Below, one piece after another: positions 6,309 to 7,506 of a stretch of 7,506 nucleotides of DNA. The position numbers and the translations under genes were made by a program. Under the pieces are notes generated by a model. That model searched no databases, was not told the DNA's origin, and saw only the letters and a program-made list of their open reading frames with translations. The stretch's first letter is position 1. Every line of letters starts with the position of its first letter. This DNA is from Bacteroidales bacterium (GTDB lineage Bacteria; Bacteroidota; Bacteroidia; Bacteroidales; Muribaculaceae). The stretch is taken from the NCBI GenBank assembly GCA_014800065.1, contig JAAVGX010000023.1:16013-23518 (forward strand), in the 5' to 3' direction.

Positions 6309-7169
6309 TTATTCTCCGAGGTATGCCTTGAGGAGTTTGCTTTTCTGTCCTTTGAGGTGTCGGATGGCTTTTTCCTTGATTTGGCGCACACGTTCGCGAG
6401 TGAGGTCGAACTTGGCTCCGATTTCTTCGAGCGTCATTTCCTGGTATCCGCCGATTCCGAAGAACATCTTGAGGATTTCGCGCTCGCGTTCGTGGAGCTG
6501 CCTCAGTGCGCGGTCCACTTCGTTTGAGAGTGACTCTTGGTTGAGGCCTGCGTCGGCCATGGGGGAGTCGTCGTTTGCCAGCACGTCCAGCAGCGAGTTG
6601 TCCTCACCTTCAACGAAAGGTGCATCCACCGAAACGTGACGTCCGGACACCTTGAGCGTGTCGGCAATCTTTTCCACGGGCACGTCGAGCGTTTCGGCGA
6701 GTTCTTCAGCAGAGGGACGGCGTTCGTTTTCCTGCTCGAATTTGGAAAGCGCCTTGCCGATTTTGTTGAGCGAACCCACCTGGTTGAGCGGCAGACGCAC
6801 GATTCGCGACTGTTCTGCCAGGGCCTGGAGGATGCTCTGGCGAATCCACCACACGGCATAAGAAATGAACTTGAAACCGCGTGTTTCATCGAATCGCTGA
6901 GCGGCTTTGATAAGGCCTAAATTTCCTTCGTTAATAAGGTCGGGCAACGACAGACCCTGATTCTGGTACTGTTTTGCTACGGAAACCACAAATCGCAGGT
7001 TGGCGCGGATGAGCTTGTCCAGAGCTTTCTGGTCGCCGTTCTTGATGCGTTGGGCGAGCTCTACCTCATCGTCGACCGACACAAGTTCCTCGCGGCCAAT
7101 CTCCTGGAGGTATTTGTCCAGCGATTTATCGCGGGTGGTGATGGATTTTGATATTTTGAGTTGTCTCAT
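6309..7169 (-). CDS. rpoD: RNA polymerase primary sigma factor RpoD (sigma-70 family)
   Basis: Recruits RNA polymerase to vegetative promoters. At 286 residues it is the short Bacteroidetes form, lacking region 1.1 and the long non-conserved insert. Region 1.2 is about 12-43 ([16 protein letters not shown]). Region 2 is 50-117, with [33 protein letters not shown] and the -10-binding [13 protein letters not shown]. Region 3 is about 124-200 ([12 protein letters not shown], then [12 protein letters not shown]). The region 3.2 linker carries the [10 protein letters not shown] segment. Region 4 is 213-282, with the helix-turn-helix [20 protein letters not shown] at 246-265. The next gene upstream is a tandem paralogue ending 62 bp before this start. 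I see no clear TAnnTTTG box in those 62 bp, so the two may share a transcript. A strong terminator follows. Confidence 0.96.
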   Translation of the reverse strand: MRQLKISKSITTRDKSLDKYLQEIGREELVSVDDEVELAQRIKNGDQKALDKLIRANLRFVVSVAKQYQNQGLSLPDLINEGNLGLIKAAQRFDETRGFKFISYAVWWIRQSILQALAEQSRIVRLPLNQVGSLNKIGKALSKFEQENERRPSAEELAETLDVPVEKIADTLKVSGRHVSVDAPFVEGEDNSLLDVLANDDSPMADAGLNQESLSNEVDRALRQLHEREREILKMFFGIGGYQEMTLEEIGAKFDLTRERVRQIKEKAIRHLKGQKSKLLKAYLGE

Positions 7170-7209
7170 ACTACAATAGGTAATTAGTGTTTTGAATAGA
7201 TTAGAATAA

Positions 7210-7226
7210 CGTTCCCTGAACGGGAA
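7210..7226 (-). terminator. Weak hairpin between the two sigma-factor genes
   Basis: TTCCC/GGGAA (7226-7222 with 7216-7212, 5-nt loop) on the minus strand; a competing CGTTC/GAACG stem overlaps it. Only CGTTATTCT follows, a poor T-tract, so termination should be weak and read-through into rpoD is likely. It sits within the 62-bp gap between the two genes. Confidence 0.3.
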
Positions 7227-7231
7227 TGGTT

Positions 7232-7506
7232 TTATTGTCCTAAGTATGATTTGAGCAGCTGGCTGCGCGAGCCTTTAAGGCGTCGGATGGCTTTTTCCTT
7301 GATTTGGCGCACACGTTCGCGGGTAAGGTCGAACTTGGCTCCGATTTCTTCGAGGGTCATCTCCTGATATTCACCGATTCCGAAGAACATCTTGAGGATT
7401 TCGCGTTCGCGGTCGGTGAGCTGCCGGAGGGCACGTTCCACCTCATTCGAGAGCGATTCCCGGTATAGGCCGGCGTCGGCCATGGGGGAGTCGTCGTTGG
7501 TGAGCA
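7232..7506 (-). CDS. Second RpoD-like sigma factor, C-terminal part (5' end outside window)
   Basis: The frame is open from the window edge to TAA at 7234-7232 and gives the last 90 residues, from [12 protein letters not shown] to the end. An internal Met lies at 7483, but homology to RpoD continues upstream of it, so it is not the start. It covers the end of region 3.2 and all of region 4, including an identical helix-turn-helix ([20 protein letters not shown]). Against the neighbouring RpoD 77 of 90 residues match. The 13 changes are scattered (for example Asn-Gln to Tyr-Arg after DAGL, His-Glu to Thr-Asp before REREIL, and the last residue Glu to Gln), and no break is visible. An identical DNA-contacting helix suggests recognition of the same -33 element. 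Regions 1-3 cannot be seen, so a truncated or altered N-terminus is possible. Confidence 0.9.
   Translation of the reverse strand, partial: LTNDDSPMADAGLYRESLSNEVERALRQLTDREREILKMFFGIGEYQEMTLEEIGAKFDLTRERVRQIKEKAIRRLKGSRSQLLKSYLGQ

Noticed and set aside
6537..6920. 127-residue plus-strand frame opposite rpoD, and similar plus-strand frames opposite mutL and the DUF6377 gene
   Set aside because: Antisense to well-conserved coding sequence; translations show no domain and mirror the codon pattern of the real genes.
7232..7483. Short 83-residue sigma protein starting at the Met at 7483
   Set aside because: The frame and its similarity to RpoD continue upstream to the window edge, so this Met is internal.
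1..7506. CRISPR array, insertion sequence, tRNA or integrase-type mobile element
   Set aside because: No regularly spaced repeats, transposase or integrase motifs, terminal inverted repeats or tRNA cloverleaf were seen on either strand.

Overview
The window looks like part of a Bacteroidales chromosome, most likely from a gut-associated family such as Muribaculaceae (the family is inferred; I cannot place it precisely). Four things point there: a short 286-residue primary sigma factor, a MutL with a Bacteroidetes-like C-terminus, a DUF6377-type membrane regulator, and promoters of the phylum's TTG/TTTG - about 20 bp - TAnnTTTG form. All six genes lie on the minus strand, so transcription runs from high to low coordinates.

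Layout in the direction of transcription: (1) 7506-7232, the C-terminal third of an RpoD-like sigma factor that enters from outside the window. (2) 7169-6309, a complete RpoD that is a tandem paralogue of the first (77 of 90 comparable residues identical), closed by a strong intrinsic terminator at 6305-6282. (3) 6199-4298, mutL, with its own near-consensus promoter placed so close to the start codon that the mRNA would be leaderless or nearly so; a 15-bp palindrome lies upstream. (4) 4254-2710, a DUF6377 membrane protein with a periplasmic helical-repeat sensor and a cytoplasmic helix-turn-helix-like end, 43 bp after mutL. The mutL stop and the DUF6377 start are joined by a long inverted repeat. 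(5) 2709-2237, 473 bp with no convincing gene. It holds a direct repeat, a perfect inverted repeat, a good promoter, a series of hairpins and a long hairpin followed by a T-tract. I read it as a structured non-coding RNA or a regulatory leader. (6) 2236-1736, a small exported protein with a type IX secretion (T9SS)-like C-terminal tail. (7) 1730 to beyond position 1, a large exported protein with fibronectin III and von Willebrand A-like segments, starting 5 bp after the previous gene.

The first part is housekeeping (sigma factor, mismatch repair). The second part, from the DUF6377 gene onward, is probably a regulator, an RNA-containing control region and a two-gene exported or surface module. 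Whether the DUF6377 protein or the RNA controls that module is inference from position alone. The items most worth a second look are the sigma-factor duplication, the structured region at 2287-2685, the mutL/DUF6377 intercistronic hairpin and the leaderless-type mutL promoter.
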